A DNA stretch of 46,823 nucleotides from Bacillus bingmayongensis. GTDB taxonomy: Bacteria; Bacillota; Bacilli; Bacillales; Bacillaceae_G. The stretch spans positions 1 to 46,823 of the forward strand of contig NZ_AKCS01000028.1 of assembly GCF_000299035.1 (NCBI RefSeq), given 5' to 3'. The position numbers and the translations under genes are program-made. Shown in pieces: positions 1 through 9,116 of the stretch (positions within the stretch are counted from its first letter, which is position 1; each line of letters starts with the position of its first letter). The notes beneath the pieces are model-generated. The model was not told the DNA's origin. It ran no database searches and worked only from the letters and a program-made list of their open reading frames with translations.

Positions 1-1
1 A

Positions 2-1870
2 GCTTATATTCGGGAGAACAAATTAGAAATCTTTGATATGACACCTTCATTACTTCAATTACTTATAGATGAAGGATTGTTAGAAACAAGCGCTGATGTT
101 CATGTACCAAGCAAGATACTGGTCGGTGGTGAAGCAATCATGCCGTCATTATGGGAACAGCTAGTAGAGACTGAAAAAATTGATTTTTATAACGTATATG
201 GTCCTACAGAATGTACGGTTGATGCAACGTGCTATCATATCAAAACAGATAGTAAGAGAGTTACAATTGGGCGTCCGTTGCCGAACGTTCAAACTTATGT
301 ATTGGATAAAAATTTGTTACCTGTTCCAGTTGGTGTAACAGGTGAGCTATATATTGGTGGTGCAGGTATAGCGAGAGGATATTTGAATCGCCCAGAATTA
401 ACAGCAGAGCGATTCATCCGTCATCCATTTAATGAAGAAGAGCGTTTATATCGGACGGGAGATTTGGTTCGTTATTTATCTGATGGTAATTTAGACTACT
501 TGGGAAGGATCGATAATCAAGTGAAAATTCGGGGCTTCCGAATTGAACTTGAAGAGATTGAAGCGAATCTAGAGAGTCATCCATTGGTGAAAGAAGCAGT
601 AGTTTTGGTAACAGAGGATAAATTAGGAGAGCAGAGATTGGTCGCTTATGTAGTTGGAGATGGGAGTATACATGAATGGCGTGAATATCTCAAGACACAA
701 GTACCGAATTATATGGTTCCCGCACACTTTATTAAGGTAGATACGATTCCTCTTACAACGAATGGAAAAGTTGATCGAAAGGCATTGAACAGTTTAACTA
801 TTCAAAGAGAAAATAACTTCTCTACACCAATCATTCCAAGGGATGAAATTGAATATCAGTTGATTAAAATCTGGCAGGATTTGCTACAGATAGAAGATGT
901 CTATGTAAATGATGATTTCTTTAATAGAGGGGGACATTCTCTCCTTGTAATCAAATTGGTTTCAAAAATTAGGGAGAAGTTTGGAAAAGAGATTAAAGTG
1001 TCTACATTGATTAAGAATCCAACAGTGGAAGGAATTGCATGCCTTATTCGTGATAAGCATGGTATGACAAAATCTGTATCAGCTCCAGTTCCACTACAAG
1101 AATCAGAGAAAAGACCTTTCTTCTGCGTTCATCCGTTTATGGGGAATGTATTCTGTTACATTCAACTAGCAAGATTGCTTAAGAACCACTGTTCATTTTA
1201 TGGTTTACAGAATCCTCTCATAGAAAAGAGAGGAATTGACGAGTTGACCTTGTCGGAAGTAATTCAACTTTACATCGAAGAAATAAAACGTGTTCAGCCA
1301 GAAGGCCCATATCATCTTGGAGGATGGTCTTTAGGCGGTGCAATTGCTTATAAAATCGCAACTGTACTAAGGAATCAAGGAGAAGAAGTTGAGTTGTTGG
1401 TACTCATGGATACTAAAGTACCTTCAGAGGAGGATCATAAAACAAGGGAGGATATGCTCTCATATATATCTAAGCATTTCATTCCTAGAGATCTTACAGA
1501 GCAGGAAGGAGAACTCGTCCATCAACAAGATATGCTTGTGGAGCGATTAATTATAGAAGGAGTGCTACCGCCTGATGCAGATCTTATGAATTTGAAGCAA
1601 GTTATCAATGCTCATAGGAAATGCCTGAACATCATGGCAGGGCATGATTTGATACCATACTTTGGAGAAGTTATCTACTTTAGTGCTGAGGAAGGAAAAG
1701 AGTTGTTTACAGATTGGGGACCTTTATTAAAAGGAAGAGTAAATAAGTATTCAGTCCCTGGATCACATGAAGAAATAGTGGGCTCCCCCGCAGTTGAAAA
1801 GATAGCTAAGTATCTACTAAATAAATTAGAAGGAATAAAAGAGACACCCCTTGCATTAATGGAAAAGTAG
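2..1870 (+). CDS. krsC: Terminal NRPS module, 3' part (A-T-TE), kurstakin synthetase KrsC-like
   Basis: The reading frame is open from base 2, so the gene begins upstream of the window. Visible domains are the C-terminal half of an adenylation domain (motifs NVYGPTE, GELYIGGAGIARGYLNRPE, YRTGDL, GRIDNQVKIRGFRIE, NGKVDRKAL), a thiolation domain (GGHSLL, Ser carries phosphopantetheine) near residue 300 from the first ATG, and a type I thioesterase (GWSLGG nucleophile, Asp in LMDTK, His in PGSHEE). The specificity residues that can be read (positions 278-517 in GrsA numbering) are D-L-G-V-V-D-K. They match the last seven letters of the known Gln and Glu codes. A terminal Gln module followed by TE fits kurstakin, whose last residue is Gln. 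The TE would release, and probably lactonise, the peptide. The module type is certain; the pathway name is inferred from this and from the neighbours. Confidence 0.88.
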   Translation, partial: AYIRENKLEIFDMTPSLLQLLIDEGLLETSADVHVPSKILVGGEAIMPSLWEQLVETEKIDFYNVYGPTECTVDATCYHIKTDSKRVTIGRPLPNVQTYVLDKNLLPVPVGVTGELYIGGAGIARGYLNRPELTAERFIRHPFNEEERLYRTGDLVRYLSDGNLDYLGRIDNQVKIRGFRIELEEIEANLESHPLVKEAVVLVTEDKLGEQRLVAYVVGDGSIHEWREYLKTQVPNYMVPAHFIKVDTIPLTTNGKVDRKALNSLTIQRENNFSTPIIPRDEIEYQLIKIWQDLLQIEDVYVNDDFFNRGGHSLLVIKLVSKIREKFGKEIKVSTLIKNPTVEGIACLIRDKHGMTKSVSAPVPLQESEKRPFFCVHPFMGNVFCYIQLARLLKNHCSFYGLQNPLIEKRGIDELTLSEVIQLYIEEIKRVQPEGPYHLGGWSLGGAIAYKIATVLRNQGEEVELLVLMDTKVPSEEDHKTREDMLSYISKHFIPRDLTEQEGELVHQQDMLVERLIIEGVLPPDADLMNLKQVINAHRKCLNIMAGHDLIPYFGEVIYFSAEEGKELFTDWGPLLKGRVNKYSVPGSHEEIVGSPAVEKIAKYLLNKLEGIKETPLALMEK

Positions 1871-2262
1871 AGAGCACAAAAGATGCAACTCTATGAACGA
1901 AAATTGTGATTATTAAAGTTGTTATTTGAGGGTAGCAGTGTAAACGAATAGGGCAGCCCAATAACTGCACATCAAGTGTAGGAAATTATGAATATATCAA
2001 GAGCATTACTTTTTAAGGGGTTAATGTAAAAATTGCTTCATAGAGACATAGAAGCCTATATGAGTTGTTTATAGTATGGTGTAAATGATCTGAAGTTTTT
2101 GTACCAGATGCTAATACTTTGGTGATATTGCTGGGGAAAGGTGTATATTTTCATTGATATGTAAATATGCATCTTTTCTATTGTAAATGCAATTTAATAA
2201 AGACAAGATATAAAATTAGTTTGAATTTCTGTAACGCACATATATGAAGCCATCCTTTTAAA
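1871..2262. other. Intergenic region between NRPS and sfp
   Basis: About 400 bases without a convincing gene. No long ORF and no strong terminator were seen. It ends in a strong Shine-Dalgarno sequence for the following sfp-like gene. Confidence 0.5.
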
Positions 2263-2272
2263 AAGGAAGTGA
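2263..2272 (+). promoter_or_regulatory. Ribosome binding site that decides the sfp start
   Basis: AAGGAAGTGA is one mismatch from the anti-16S consensus. It lies about 9 bases before the in-frame codon ATA at 2279, but 24 bases before the first canonical start (GTG at 2294). An in-frame TGA at 2270-2272 limits the start to 2273-2294. Confidence 0.6.
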
Positions 2273-2293
2273 TTTATCATACAAATTCAAGCT

Positions 2294-2968
2294 GTGAAAA
2301 TACCAAAGAATATTGAAAGTCATTTGTTTAAGCAACTTAGTAACTTGATTTCAAATGAGAAGAAAGAACGAATGAAGCGTTTATTAAATTTATGCGATAT
2401 TAATAGGACTTTGATAGGAGATTTGTTAATCCGATCTCTAGTCTGCCAAAAGTATAAAATTAATAATGAAGAAATTAGATTTATATATAATGAGTATGGA
2501 AAACCTTTTGTTGAAAACTTTTCTGACTTTCACTTTAATATTTCACATTCAGGAGAATGGGTGGTTTGTGCCACTGCTAATTCTAATGTAGGGATTGATA
2601 TAGAGAAAGTTTCAAAAATAGAGGCTCTTAAATTAGCAAATGAATTTTTTTCAGAGGAAGAATTTTATGATATATCTAATATGAATTCTGATGAGCAAAT
2701 TAATTATTTTTATGATTTATGGACATTAAAAGAAAGTTATATAAAAACGATTGGAAAAGGGCTTTATATACCGTTAAATTCATTTTCTATAAAAAAAGAG
2801 TCACGAACTTTAATTTCATATAAGAATATACCTCAAAACTTTTACTTTAGACAATATAACATTGAGCCAAATTATAAGATATCTGCTTGTGCAACAAGGG
2901 ATGAATTTCCGCAGGAGATAATAATTAAAGACATTTATACAATTTGCCAAAATATAAACAAATTTTAA
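2294..2968 (+). CDS. sfp: 4'-phosphopantetheinyl transferase (Sfp family)
   Basis: It transfers phosphopantetheine from CoA to the Ser of NRPS carrier domains, which the NRPSs here need. Sfp-family motifs are clear: FNISHSGEWVV, GIDIEKV (Mg-binding Asp/Glu) and WTLKESYIKTIGKGL. The length of about 224 aa matches B. subtilis Sfp. The gene lies between the terminal NRPS and a type II thioesterase, as in the kurstakin locus. The start is uncertain. GTG at 2294 is the first canonical codon, but the ribosome binding site points to ATA at 2279. Starting there adds five residues (IQIQA) that would supply the first beta strand of Sfp. The gene may use a rare start, or may carry an ATG-to-ATA mutation that lowers expression. 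Confidence 0.93.
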   Translation: MKIPKNIESHLFKQLSNLISNEKKERMKRLLNLCDINRTLIGDLLIRSLVCQKYKINNEEIRFIYNEYGKPFVENFSDFHFNISHSGEWVVCATANSNVGIDIEKVSKIEALKLANEFFSEEEFYDISNMNSDEQINYFYDLWTLKESYIKTIGKGLYIPLNSFSIKKESRTLISYKNIPQNFYFRQYNIEPNYKISACATRDEFPQEIIIKDIYTICQNINKF

Positions 2969-2984
2969 AGTAAGGAGAAAATCA

Positions 2985-3707
2985 ATGCAGAAGACTAAAC
3001 TTTTTTGCTTTCCACATGCTGGGGGATCTGCGTTTAGTTACGCAAAATGGAAAAATTACTTTAATCCATATATTGAAGTAGTCCCAATAGAGTTAGCTGG
3101 TAGAGGATATAGAATTGAAGAAAGCTTGTACCAAAGTATGGAAGAAGCCGTAAATGATGTCTACACTAGTATAGTTAAGCAGATAGATCATTCGCCCTAC
3201 ATTCTATACGGGCATAGCATGGGAAGTTTAATCGCCTATGAAGTAGCCAGAAAAATACAGGATTCTAAAAACGTATTGCCTGAATTTCTTGTTTTGTCCG
3301 GTAGAAATCATCCAGATAGTAAAATAAAAAATATCCGACATAATCTTTCTAATGAACAATTTAAAAGAGAAGTTATTGCAATGGGAGGTACACCATCCGG
3401 CGTACTTCAATCAGAAGAATTAATGGAGATTTTTCTCCCCATGCTAAGAGCAGATTTTAAAATTGTCGAGACATATATTCATGACAATCATATACAAGCA
3501 TGTGATATTGATTTTCTTATATTTAATGGGAAAAATGACGCATTTACTACATATGATCAGATAATAAAATGGGAGCAATACACAAGTAAAACTTGTACTT
3601 TTCATTCTTTTGAAGGTAATCATTTCTTTCTAAATGAAAATATTGAAGAAATAGCAAATAGAATTATAAGAAAGTTAGATTCTAAAAGATTTTTAACTAG
3701 TTTTTAG
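2985..3707 (+). CDS. krsD: Type II thioesterase (external editing TE), KrsD-like
   Basis: This alpha/beta hydrolase removes wrong acyl groups from NRPS carrier domains. The 240-aa length is typical. Motifs are FCFPHAGGSAFSY at the N-terminus, YGHSMGS with the nucleophile Ser near residue 77, the Asp in NGKNDAFT, and the catalytic His in EGNHFF near residue 213. It begins 16 bases after sfp with a good site (TAAGGAG), so the two are probably cotranscribed. Only 11 bases separate its stop from the IS6-family element at 3719. In the known kurstakin locus the order is krsE-krsA-krsB-krsC-sfp-krsD, and this is the last gene. Confidence 0.9.
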   Translation: MQKTKLFCFPHAGGSAFSYAKWKNYFNPYIEVVPIELAGRGYRIEESLYQSMEEAVNDVYTSIVKQIDHSPYILYGHSMGSLIAYEVARKIQDSKNVLPEFLVLSGRNHPDSKIKNIRHNLSNEQFKREVIAMGGTPSGVLQSEELMEIFLPMLRADFKIVETYIHDNHIQACDIDFLIFNGKNDAFTTYDQIIKWEQYTSKTCTFHSFEGNHFFLNENIEEIANRIIRKLDSKRFLTSF

Positions 3708-3718
3708 AGTTTTTTAAG

Positions 3719-4527
3719 GGTTCTGTTGCAAAGTTTTCTACATGAAGATACACTCTAGAAAACAAGATTTAGGAGAATCAGACATGAGGTATTTTAAAGG
3801 AAAACAATTCAAGAAAGATATTATTTTAGTAGCTGTCGGCTACTACTGCCGTTTTTCTTTAAGTTATCGCGATGTATCTGAAATCCTGAAAGAACGTGGT
3901 ATTTCAGTTCACCCAACAACCATCATGCGATGGGTTCATGAATATGGCAATCTCATCTATCAAATTTGGAAAGTGAAAAATAAATCTGCACGCTTATCTT
4001 GGCATTTGGATGAGACTTATATCAAAGTTAAGGGAGAATGGCGTTATCTCTATCGTGCAATTGATAAAGATGGACACACATTGGATATTCAACTTCGTAA
4101 AAAACGGGATCATCAGGCTGCCTATGCCTTCATGAAAAGATTAGTAAAACATTTTGGAGAACCAACGGTTCTCACTACAGACAAAGCGCCGGCATTACTT
4201 TGCGCATTTAACAAATTAAGAAAACAAGGATTTTATCAAACTACAATCCATCGTACAATCAAACATTTAAACAATCTTATTGAACAGGATCATAGGCATG
4301 TAAAGAGACGTTTTGTCAAATCCGCAGGATTTCAAAATCTTCGTCATGCTTCACGTACGATAAAAGGTATCGAGACCATTCATGCCCTATATAAACAAAG
4401 GCGAAGTCTTCAAAGAGACTCCGCCTTTTCAACGTACAATGAACTTCAACAATTACTAGCTATTTCCTAAACATTGTTCCTCATTTACCAACCTGTTTAT
4501 GCTTTTTTCAAACTTTGCAACAGAACC
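3719..4527 (+). mobile_element. IS6-family insertion sequence, complete copy, at the kurstakin breakpoint
   Basis: This 809-bp element is bounded by inverted repeats starting GGTTCTGTTGCAAAG. The outside bases are TTTTTAAG on the left and CAATAACG on the right, so there is no target duplication. That is expected if the element sits at a recombination junction instead of a simple insertion. It separates krsD from the five-codon stub of krsB. Same-type elements lie at 16998-17806, 18009-18816 and 43873-44681. Confidence 0.92.
3784..4470 (+). CDS. IS6-family transposase
   Basis: A 228-aa DDE transposase that begins with MRYFKGKQFKKDIILVAVGY. The N-terminal helix-turn-helix includes the RDVSEIL region. 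The catalytic triad is in [12 protein letters not shown] (D), TTDKAPA (D) and LIEQDHRHVKRR (E, then K). An upstream in-frame ATG at 3742 would add 14 residues inside the end region. ATG 3784 is preferred because it follows AGGAGAA and matches the start of the other copies. The frame is intact, so the gene is probably functional. Confidence 0.92.
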   Translation: MRYFKGKQFKKDIILVAVGYYCRFSLSYRDVSEILKERGISVHPTTIMRWVHEYGNLIYQIWKVKNKSARLSWHLDETYIKVKGEWRYLYRAIDKDGHTLDIQLRKKRDHQAAYAFMKRLVKHFGEPTVLTTDKAPALLCAFNKLRKQGFYQTTIHRTIKHLNNLIEQDHRHVKRRFVKSAGFQNLRHASRTIKGIETIHALYKQRRSLQRDSAFSTYNELQQLLAIS

Positions 4528-4543
4528 CAATAACGTCTCCCAT
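4528..4543 (-). pseudogene. krsB: 5' stub of the second kurstakin NRPS gene (krsB-like), cut by the IS
   Basis: Two bases after the krsA stop, ATG GGA GAC GTT ATT opens a new frame. It is preceded by a good ribosome binding site (GAGGGTG) inside the krsA 3' end. The frame runs for five codons and then meets the inverted repeat of the IS6-family element at 4527. A tightly coupled gene is expected here in a krsA-krsB operon. The body of the gene is not in this window on this strand. It is probably upstream of base 1 on the opposite strand, since the 3' part of the last NRPS gene lies there. Confidence 0.6.
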
Positions 4544-4545
4544 TT

Positions 4546-7500
4546 TTACACCCTCTTCTTTGTTAATTTAAGTAATACTTTGCTCAAGCTTTCTTCCGTA
4601 AGGTTCTCCGCATCCACAAAATCTGATACTGTAAAAGCAGACTCTGTTGTTGGTTTATTTATAAGTTGACGAAGATGCCTCAACATACCATCTGCTATCG
4701 CTTGAATTTTCAACCTAGAAAACTGTTCTCTACTATACATCCAAACAAAATGTAACTTCTCATCTTTTACCATACCGATAACCTCAATTAGATGAGATGG
4801 CTTGGAATCTGGAGCATGATCTAAAAATGTAAACCCTGTCTCTTGTATAAACAAAGATTCCTTTGAAAACACTTGATCAAATTGGCCCAAATAGTTAAAG
4901 CTTATTGAAGGCTTTTGCTGATAAAACGGAAGTAATTCTTTTTTCAAGTAACGTAAAATACCATAGTCAACTCCGCGATTCGGAATTTGACGCAATTGAT
5001 TTTTTACAACCTTTAATCCTTCAATAGGTGTTTTAGTTCCTTGAAAATTTAGATGAACAGGATAAATACTCGTGAACCAGCCCACTGTCCGTGATAGATC
5101 AATACCTTCAATCATCTCTTCTCTCCCGTGTCCTTCTAGATGAATAGAAACTGTTTTCTGATTTGTACAATCAACAATAGCTTGTCCTAATGCCGCCAAT
5201 AGTACCTCGTTAATCCTTGTCTTATGAGTCACTGGGACTTCTTGTAACAATGTATGTGTTTCTTTTACTCCTAAAGTCCTCGTCACTTGATCAATCGATT
5301 CTTCTGTTGTTTCTTGTATTGGATAGTCCATTGGAATTTTCATCGTTTCTTTTTCTACTTGTTCATTCCAATAATTTTGTACTTCTTTTGAAATACCCGA
5401 ATCACTGTATGTCTGAAGTCGTTCCGACCACTCTTTAAAAGATGTACTTTTCGCAGGTAAACTAACTTCTTGATCTTGTTTCATCTGGTTATATACCGCC
5501 TGTAAATCTTCCAATAGAATTCTCCACGATACTCCATCTACTACTAAATGATGAATCACCCAGAATAGTAGATCATTCCCAGTCAAGGTGTCCTCAAAGT
5601 AAACTACTCTCATTAACGGACCAGTAACTAAATTGAAACTAGCTTGATTAATGTTCATCTCTTCTTGTATTATTTTATTCCACACTTGTTCATTAGCTTT
5701 TTTCCGTTTTATTACATGAAGTACTGACTGCTCATTAGTGCCTTCATTTCTCTGCCTCCACGTTCCATTTGGTAACTGTTCGTATCGGAAACGTAAAGCA
5801 TCATGATGTTTGAGTAAATTTAATATTGCTCCCTCTAGTAACTTCACATCCAATCTCTCTTTTACTCTTAAAAGCATCGATTGATTCCAATGCTCCGGAC
5901 GTGGATGTTCTTGTTCGAAGAACCAGTACTGAATTGGAGTAAGAGGCACATCTCCTGTCACAATTCCCTGCTCCGCTTGTACTCCTTGTGTTTCTATAGC
6001 CACTTGTGCCAGCTCCGCAATAGTTGGGCATTCAAACATTTGCTTTGGAGTAAGTTTTAACCCCACTTGACTTGCTTGAGATATGATTTGAATACTGAGA
6101 ATCGAGTCGCCACCAATTTCAAAGAAATTATCATAAATTCCTACCTTTTTAACACCTAATACTTGCTTCCAGATGGTAGCTAGTATCTTTTCGTTGCTAT
6201 TACGAGGGGCAACACATTCACTGTTAATCTGCTTTTCATCCGGCATAGGTAAGGACTCACGATCAACTTTACCGTTGGCAGTTAGAGGAATGGCTTCCAT
6301 TGTCACAAATCCTGAAGGGACCATATAGCTCGGTAGTTTCGCTTTAAGATACTCTCTCCACTCGCCTACATTTCCATCTCCTACAACATATGCTACTAAT
6401 CGTTTATCACCCAGTTGATCTTCTCTAACAATTACAACAGCTTCTTTTATAGATGCATATACATTTAAAGTAGACTCAATCTCTCCAATCTCAATTCGGA
6501 AACCACGTATTTTAACCTGATGATCAATTCTTCCACGATAATCCAGATTTCCATCCGGCAAATATCTCGCTAAGTCTCCTGTCCGATATAATCTTGCTTT
6601 CGGATCACTACTAAATGAATGAGGTATAAAGCGCTCTGCAGTTAATTCAGGTCTATTTAAATACCCACGTGCAAGCCCTGCCCCACCAATATAAAGCTCA
6701 CCATCTACACCTATAGGTACCGGTTGTTGATAAGCGTCTAGTATATACACTTCTAAATCTGGAATCCGCTTTCCAATATTACTTCTTGAAGCATGCTGCA
6801 CATCATCTTGAGTAATTGGATAATATGTAACATGAACTGTAGTTTCTGTAATTCCATACATATTAATTAACTGTGGTTCTTTGTCCCCATACATTTGAAA
6901 CCATGGTAACAAACTAATAGGTTCTAACGTTTCTCCGCCAAATATCACATAACGCAGCTGCAAGTTTTTATTCTTATCTTCTTGTTCACACACTTGTATT
7001 AATTGTCGAAACGCGGAAGGTGTCTGATTTAGAACTGTGACTTCTTCCTCTATCAATAATTGATAAAAATCCTTAGGCGACCGACTAATCCAGTATGGAA
7101 CAACAACCAATTTCCCACCATATAATAATGCTCCCCAAATTTCCCATACTGAGAAATCAAATGCATAAGAATGAAAAAGAGTCCAAGTATCTTTTTCATT
7201 AAACTGATACCAACAATCCGTCGATTTAAATAAACGAATGACATTGTGATGCTCTATCATAACGCCCTTTGGATTCCCTGTTGATCCCGAAGTATAGATT
7301 ACGTAAGCTAAGTTTTGGGAACTTACATCGGAAACCGGCAAGGTCTTACTTTCTTGTTCAATCTTATCTCTTTCACGATCCAGGCAAATCGATTTAATAT
7401 TTTCTGGTAACCATTTCAATTGTTTTAAACCTTCTTGCGTTACGAATAATTGAATGCTAGCATCCTCTAAAATATATTGAAGTCGCTGCTCTGGATATGT

Positions 7501-9102
7501 TGGATCAAGTGGAACATAAGCTCCACCAGCCTTCAAAATCCCTAAAATACCTACAATCATTTCTAAAGAACGTTCAACGCACAGTCCAACTAAAGTATCA
7601 GGTCCTACTCCTTTTTTCTGCAGATAATGAGCTAACTGATTTGCACGTTCATTTAGCTCCCTATAAGTAACTTTTCCTCTTTCATACGTAACTGCAATAG
7701 CATTTGGACAAATCATAGCTTGCTGTTCGAACAATTCATGAATAGTTACTTGAGGTGGAAAATCAAGCTTAGGATTATTAAACTCTACTAAACTTTTTCT
7801 TTTATCTTCATCAGAAATGATTTCGATTTCAGCTACCTTCTGCTTTGGGTTTTCAAAAGTGTTTTCTATTATCGCTAACATAACGTTAAAAAAACGTTTT
7901 ATCTCTTCTTTAGAAAATAGCTCCTCACGATAATCAATATGTACATGTAAAGAGTCTATATCAATTAAATTTTCAATATGCACTGCAAAATCTTGTACCT
8001 CTTCACGGTTTGGAATCCATAGTGAGTCACCACTTTCATCACGATCTCTATAATCAATCGTAGTTCCGAAAAGTCTCACATTGCTGTTATTCTCTTTATT
8101 AATCTGCTTTAATAACAAATCAAATGGATATTTCTGATGTCTTAATGATTTACTTTGTTTTCTGGACACCCTACCAATAAATGAAAGCACTTCTTCTTCT
8201 GGATCAATATCCATTCTTAAAGGAACTGTACTCACCATCATTCCAATCAATTCACGTTCCATTTTAGTCATGCGGTTGCCGTAAGCCATTCCTAATGCAA
8301 TATCAAGCGATGAGGTCCACCGATACATGGATAACGAGAAAGCAGCAACAAAAAGGGTATATAAACTAAATTTGTAATCTTCAGAAAATTTTTCTATCTT
8401 TCTCTTCAAATGCTCCGATAATATAAACGTCTCGCGTGATGCTTTGGTACTAACTTGGTACGTATTATAGGGCTTCAATCCGGTCACAGATGGAAGTGTT
8501 TTAAATTCCTCTAACCAGAATTTTTGATCTTTTTGAAAGCGACTACTATTCAAGTATGTTTGTTCATTGGCCAGAAATTGAACATATGAATTTTTAATTT
8601 CGCCTTCCTCAGTCTCGTTATGCATTTCATAATAATATTTTGCAATCTGACTGGTAAATATTTGGATTGATAAACCATCCATGATAATATGATGAACATT
8701 CCCAAAGACTGCACATTCATTATCGTTTAATTTTATTAAAGCGAAATAATATAAATTTGAATTAAATAATGTAAACGTTTCTTTTGTTTTCTGCTCAATC
8801 CATTCCTCAAGCAAATCTGAATCCTCCACAGAACTGAAATCGAAAAACTCAAATTCTTGTTCTTCATGTTTAATAAAATATTGTTTAGGTTCCTGATGCC
8901 CATTTTCTTTTAATCTGATGCACAGACCGTCATTTTCACTGATAACACGATTCACAACTTGGTTTAATTTTGAATAATTCATTTTTCGATGAAGTTTAAA
9001 TAAGAATCTTAAATTACATATCCCTTTATCAGAATGAATAACTTCTGTATACCATATTCTTCGCTGCGGGTGACTTAATGGATAACATTCCTCATTGGTC
9101 AT
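4546..9102 (-). CDS. krsA: NRPS initiation module C-A(Thr)-T-E, kurstakin synthetase KrsA-like
   Basis: The protein is about 1518 aa. Domains in order are: an N-terminal condensation domain (SHPQRRIWYTE; HHIIMDG near residue 140) in the starter position, so probably acylating; an adenylation domain (YTSGSTGNPKGV, FDFSVWEIWG, NMYGITETT, YRTGDLARY, NGKVDRESL); a carrier domain (FFEIGGDSILS, near residue 1000); and an epimerization domain (HHLVVDGVSWRIL, VGWFTSIYPVHL, FNYLGQFDQ). The specificity residues read D-F-W-N-I-G-M-V-H-K, which is the classical Thr code. The product would be an N-acyl D-Thr, matching the first residue of kurstakin. A TTG at 9120 is possible, but ATG at 9102 is preferred because it lies 7 bases after GAAGGGAAG. 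The gene is intact, but it is cut off from the rest of its operon. Confidence 0.93.
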   Translation of the reverse strand: MTNEECYPLSHPQRRIWYTEVIHSDKGICNLRFLFKLHRKMNYSKLNQVVNRVISENDGLCIRLKENGHQEPKQYFIKHEEQEFEFFDFSSVEDSDLLEEWIEQKTKETFTLFNSNLYYFALIKLNDNECAVFGNVHHIIMDGLSIQIFTSQIAKYYYEMHNETEEGEIKNSYVQFLANEQTYLNSSRFQKDQKFWLEEFKTLPSVTGLKPYNTYQVSTKASRETFILSEHLKRKIEKFSEDYKFSLYTLFVAAFSLSMYRWTSSLDIALGMAYGNRMTKMERELIGMMVSTVPLRMDIDPEEEVLSFIGRVSRKQSKSLRHQKYPFDLLLKQINKENNSNVRLFGTTIDYRDRDESGDSLWIPNREEVQDFAVHIENLIDIDSLHVHIDYREELFSKEEIKRFFNVMLAIIENTFENPKQKVAEIEIISDEDKRKSLVEFNNPKLDFPPQVTIHELFEQQAMICPNAIAVTYERGKVTYRELNERANQLAHYLQKKGVGPDTLVGLCVERSLEMIVGILGILKAGGAYVPLDPTYPEQRLQYILEDASIQLFVTQEGLKQLKWLPENIKSICLDRERDKIEQESKTLPVSDVSSQNLAYVIYTSGSTGNPKGVMIEHHNVIRLFKSTDCWYQFNEKDTWTLFHSYAFDFSVWEIWGALLYGGKLVVVPYWISRSPKDFYQLLIEEEVTVLNQTPSAFRQLIQVCEQEDKNKNLQLRYVIFGGETLEPISLLPWFQMYGDKEPQLINMYGITETTVHVTYYPITQDDVQHASRSNIGKRIPDLEVYILDAYQQPVPIGVDGELYIGGAGLARGYLNRPELTAERFIPHSFSSDPKARLYRTGDLARYLPDGNLDYRGRIDHQVKIRGFRIEIGEIESTLNVYASIKEAVVIVREDQLGDKRLVAYVVGDGNVGEWREYLKAKLPSYMVPSGFVTMEAIPLTANGKVDRESLPMPDEKQINSECVAPRNSNEKILATIWKQVLGVKKVGIYDNFFEIGGDSILSIQIISQASQVGLKLTPKQMFECPTIAELAQVAIETQGVQAEQGIVTGDVPLTPIQYWFFEQEHPRPEHWNQSMLLRVKERLDVKLLEGAILNLLKHHDALRFRYEQLPNGTWRQRNEGTNEQSVLHVIKRKKANEQVWNKIIQEEMNINQASFNLVTGPLMRVVYFEDTLTGNDLLFWVIHHLVVDGVSWRILLEDLQAVYNQMKQDQEVSLPAKSTSFKEWSERLQTYSDSGISKEVQNYWNEQVEKETMKIPMDYPIQETTEESIDQVTRTLGVKETHTLLQEVPVTHKTRINEVLLAALGQAIVDCTNQKTVSIHLEGHGREEMIEGIDLSRTVGWFTSIYPVHLNFQGTKTPIEGLKVVKNQLRQIPNRGVDYGILRYLKKELLPFYQQKPSISFNYLGQFDQVFSKESLFIQETGFTFLDHAPDSKPSHLIEVIGMVKDEKLHFVWMYSREQFSRLKIQAIADGMLRHLRQLINKPTTESAFTVSDFVDAENLTEESLSKVLLKLTKKRV

Positions 9103-9116
9103 AAAAAATCTTCCCT

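Noticed and set aside
5217-5438. Plus-strand ORF inside the krsA-like gene
   Set aside because: Antisense shadow of the epimerization domain, with no ribosome binding site and no protein-like composition.
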